A DNA stretch of 64,000 nucleotides from Marisa cornuarietis (taxonomy: Eukaryota > Mollusca > Gastropoda > Architaenioglossa > Ampullariidae), in the NCBI GenBank assembly GCA_004794655.1, contig SMMW01000025.1, forward strand, positions 5,553,001 through 5,617,000. The letters are read 5' to 3'. The notes beneath the pieces are model-generated. The model saw only the letters and a program-made list of their open reading frames with translations. It made no database searches and was not told the DNA's origin. The translations under genes and the position numbers were made by a program. Positions 61,191 through 64,000 of this stretch are shown one piece after another (within the stretch, counting starts at the first letter, position 1; each line of letters begins with the position of its first letter).

Positions 61191-64000
61191 CTCGGCCCAT
61201 GTGTGTGTGTGCGTGTGAGAGAGAGAGAGAGTGTGTGTGTTAGACTCACCCTAAGGGTGCCTGTACCAGAGTTAGAGTCAGATGATGCGTGTCCTCTCTT
61301 CTCGACACCGACGTGGTGGTGATGTGTCAGTGGTCTCGGCGATCCTGGACCGAGATTGAATTGTGAGAGAATGCGACAAACTTTCACAATGTTGACAACA
61401 AGGTATCTATGTTTAACACAAAGATGCCTCAACCACTGTCCTGACATCCCAAGCTTTACATTTACGTGGTCAACAATTACGTGAAGCCGTAGACTTACAC
61501 TGTTAAAACTAACGTGAATCTGTATATTTACGTCCGCGAAAATGAAGATGTACCTTTATGTCAAACAAAAACGTAAAGCTGTGGACTTGCGGCAACAAGG
61601 ACGGTGTGACTCGGTCAAAATGTATATTTGACTGTGCAAAGTGACTGTGAAGCTTTACACGTAAGAATGGAACAAAAGTAAATCATCCATAAGAGTTTAT
61701 TATTATTATTATCCGCTACCTGCATGGTTTATCTCGGAGCTCTGGCCTTTAACATCATTTGAGTGTTGTGGCAAGGAGCGGTCAGTGATAATCCTAAATA
61801 ACAAAAAGCAAACAAGTCTTTACTATTAAGAGTTACCGAATAAGCTGAGTTCGTCTAAATACAAGAAGATATGTTACAGCATGATTTATGGCAACAGGAA
61901 AATTATGAATGCTAATATTACATTATCTACATGAATCTTTGGTACCATCTGAACGCAAGACAGGACATTTACACCTGGCGCGTCAACTAGAAATAACCAC
62001 GAAAATTACGTGCACTTGTGAAGCCTGTCTGATACATGCTGTATTGATACGTGAAGCCTGTCTGATACAGGCTGTATTGATACCTGAAGCCTGTCTGATA
62101 CATGCTGTATTGATACGTGAAGCCTGTCTGATACATGCTGTATTGATACGTGAAGCCTGTCTGATACGTGCTGCAGTAATGTTAAGCCTATCTGTTATGT
62201 GCTACATGAATATGTTATCAGCAGCAACTCATTGAAGTAATATTTATTGTCGCTTGAGATTACAGACCTAGCCACTGTGTTAAAGCAAAATGTCACCACT
62301 GAGGACAGGTAGATGTACAAACTCTTTGACATTCGAGGAGAAAAGAAATCAGAAGCCTTATTTTTAATATCTTACTCTTCGGTCTCTGCAGAGGACAGGC
62401 GTAGACAAAAAGTTAATATGACCAGTTACTTGGTCTTTCAAGACACGAAGTAACTGGTGTGCCCAGTGCACGTCACCTGAGGTCCTGTGTGTCCTGGCGC
62501 TCTGTACTCAATGTTCACGTGTTCTGTCCTTATATATATATATATATACACACACAAGGGGTTTGTCTTAAATGTACAGGTGTTGTTCCAAATGCACACG
62601 CACTCAAGACATTGCGTTTTCGTGAATACGCCGGACATCAAGAACCAAATCATGTGACAAGAGGTTGTATTTCTATTGACTTACACTGACGATGAGCTCA
62701 TGGAGATATGTTCTTCGTCACCATTGCCTCTGTCATCACAGACGTCTAGCGCGTCATCTTCAAAATCATTGAGTCCTTTAGAGTTAAAATGTTTAGAAAT
62801 AGTTGTTGTGGGGTCACTTGCAGCATCTACAAAGTCTGTTTCAGCCATATTTTCATCATATTGCTTTCTGGTTTTAACTGCCGACTTGTTGGTAGGACTG
62901 ATTGCAAGGTGTGAAGTCTGGTAGTCTTTTAAAACAAACCAAGTAATAAAAAAACTTTTAATATTTTCATTATTGAAAACAAGCTAAATCATAACAAAAG
63001 TGTTTGTATTGAAAAAGGCGGTTCATAATGTAAGGCTCACTGGTTTTGCTATATGTATAAGGACACAAACAGCTAGACTCTCACAAATCCTAGAAACATG
63101 CTCAGATTAACTGATTAAATAAAACTTCATATAACGGATTTCCTTAGTCAAACTCAGGACAAAGCTTGTTACACTGGGGGTCAAGAAAGGCTGGTTACAC
63201 TGGAGGTCCGGACTAGCTACAATGGGGATCGGGAAAAGGCTTGTCGCTCATAGTCACCAAGGACATTGTTGTGTTCCAATTCTGTGTTGTTGAACATGGA
63301 TGTTCCCATTTGTGCGGCCATTACTCCATCCCGTGTTATGTTCTTCCCGTCTGCTCTTGTTCTTGTCTTCAACATCTGCTTTGTGGTGGCGGTAGAGCCC
63401 TTCTGAAATAAACGTCTTCTGAACGCATGCATCATAACTTAGATGTGAAACACCAGATAATATTACTTAAAAATGTAAACTTCTTAATGACAACAAAAAC
63501 TACTATTTCATATTTTTGTCTTACAATTGAAGAAGTAATGTTATTTGGTGTGTGTATGCGGTGGGGGTGGGTGGGAGTAATTTTTAGATAGTAAGGCATT
63601 CACCTCCGTTGAAAACATTCCGCGAATTCTGCAAGCAATAGCATTTAATGAGAACGTTTGAAAATTTTATTCCAACATTAGGATTATTTGTCATACTATC
63701 CAGGAACTTTAAATGTTCTCAACGGTCACGTGAGTGAGCATGATTTGACATGGTCTGTTGACAATAAACAGCAGTAAGCCATGTCTGCCCCCACTGAGAA
63801 TCGCGGAAGGAAAAGTCAGTGACTGTGGTACATGTACTTTGTAAAGTCAGAAGCCAATAATTTATTTCTCGCTTTCTTTCCTACGCAACTTGCTAACCCT
63901 AGCTCTACCTCTTTCGCTTCTTGCCGTCTTCCCTGGGACTTTGTGTCACTCGCGCTGGGTGTTCGCTGAGCACTTCGTCTACCAGACCTCGAACTTCTTC
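57314..64000 (-). CDS. Unidentified multi-exon gene, hydrophilic protein (5' and 3' ends not determined)
   Basis: Minus-strand exons, in gene order: 63909-64000 (EEVRGLVDEVLSEHPARV, runs off the window), 63730-63754 (tentative), 63258-63402 (KGSTATTKQMLKTRTRADG), 62685-62925 (ISPTNKSAVKTRKQYDE, DEEHISMSSSSV), 61720-61793 (IITDRSLPQHSNDVKG), 61250-61344 (THHHHVGVEKRGHASSD), about 60600-60743 (APDFCFGCWVLTADEVIDLI), 60453-60528 (TPAATTDIATQETR), 57979-58344 (a 121-codon exon rich in Glu, Thr, Arg and Ser), 57892-57935 and 57314-57471 (GEGFCYDHVVDNVYDQPLL). Most borders are strong GT-AG sites and most joins keep phase; the weak links are around the 60.6-kb exon and the 57.9-kb donor. I do not recognise the protein. 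Long disordered acidic/basic tracts and the YDQPLL motif are consistent with a receptor tail or scaffold, but that is a guess. Confidence 0.6.
57602..57872. repeat. Compound microsatellites: (CA)n, (CGCA)n and (CTGT)n
   Basis: A (CA)~18 run passes into (CGCA)~7 at 57602-57666. A run of about 16 CTGT units follows at 57807-57872. Both lie in an intron of the minus-strand gene. The apparent Cys/Val-rich and Asp-Arg-Gln-Thr frames here are repeat artefacts. Confidence 0.95.
58793..58869. repeat. (GT)n microsatellite, about 38 units
   Basis: An uninterrupted GT run in the 2.1-kb intron between exons 57979-58344 and 60453-60528 of the minus-strand gene. Confidence 0.97.
59728..59916 (+). other. 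Short coding-like frame in an intron, unidentified
   Basis: A frame bounded by stops reads IKEILSNRADLWEELKQQG, DLTQAQITSLTKCFKLLTSP and a Gln-rich end. It lies antisense to the host intron and has no splice context. It could be a relic of a retroelement gag or another mobile ORF. Confidence 0.2.
61029..61284. repeat. Duplicated splice-donor region flanking a (GT)n/(GA)n microsatellite
   Basis: The 3' end of exon 61250-61344 and its donor (TACAGGCACCCTTAGG then gtgagtcta on the minus strand) recurs in altered form about 206 bp away at 61029-61076 (TACACGGACCCTCTGG then gtgagtcta). A (GT)~31 run (61115-61177) and (GA)n tracts lie between the copies. The second copy may be a paralogous exon or a decoy donor. 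Confidence 0.55.
62018..62212. repeat. 33-bp minisatellite, five copies plus a diverged sixth
   Basis: Units start at 62018, 62051, 62084, 62117 and 62150, with a degenerate unit at 62181. The consensus core is GAAGCCTGTCTGATACATG followed by CTGTATTGATAC. Because 33 is divisible by three, the plus strand reads as an open repeat of EACLIHAVLIR. It lies in an intron of the minus-strand gene, so this open frame is probably incidental. Confidence 0.95.

Noticed and set aside
62376..62385. 10-bp microexon in the minus-strand gene
   Set aside because: Splice signals look good, but the flanking exons (62685-62925 and 61720-61793) join in phase without it.

Overview
The window looks like nuclear DNA from an invertebrate animal, most likely a mollusc or another lophotrochozoan. 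Coding sequence is broken into short exons with canonical GT/AG borders. Introns are long and AT-rich. L2-like LINE fragments, tRNA-derived SINE-like repeats and long (GT)n, (CTGT)n and (CGCA)n microsatellites are scattered through it. There are no bacterial operons, rRNA genes, CRISPR arrays or credible tRNA genes. The mollusc assignment is inference. Gene models were built by hand from splice sites, reading phase and recalled protein families; no database search was run.

Left third (1 to about 30.7 kb): the 5' part of a minus-strand hyccin (FAM126/HYCC) gene. Three coding exons are visible (30578-30625, 29863-29967, 20920-21054), and the phases join perfectly. Intron 2 (8.8 kb) begins with a GC donor. 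Intron 3 fills 1-20919 and leaves the window; it holds decayed repeats, a SINE-like element on each strand and a frameshifted coding relic at 16091-16430.

Middle (31.6-41.2 kb): a possible small minus-strand gene of unknown identity (31607-33377) lies head to head with the plus-strand mitochondrial ribosomal protein L10 gene (MRPL10, 33619-38660). MRPL10 intron 2 contains an L2-like LINE 3' fragment, and a second LINE fragment lies inverted at 39972-41200. Between them is an orphan exon with one frameshift (39654-39949).

Central highlight (43.1-52.6 kb): an intron-rich animal gene for a glycoside hydrolase family 81 endo-1,3-beta-glucanase, 17 visible exons and about 1,028 codons. The phases are continuous throughout, and the catalytic Asp and Glu motifs are intact. 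The N-terminal beta-sandwich half carries a large insert made of two tandem, cysteine-containing modules of about 85-90 residues, separated by an RRKR furin-type site. At two successive introns the 3' splice-site region has been tandemly copied into the intron. I consider this gene the best candidate for something undescribed.

Right third (53.9-64 kb): a 516-bp non-autonomous DNA transposon with terminal inverted repeats and a 7-bp target duplication; the first exon of a THAP zinc-finger protein (54956-55104); a long inverted-repeat structure of nested ends (55130-56071); a probable Gypsy-type pol fragment; and a minus-strand gene of at least ten exons (57314 to beyond 64000). That gene encodes an unrecognised, largely hydrophilic protein and is interrupted by very long microsatellites.
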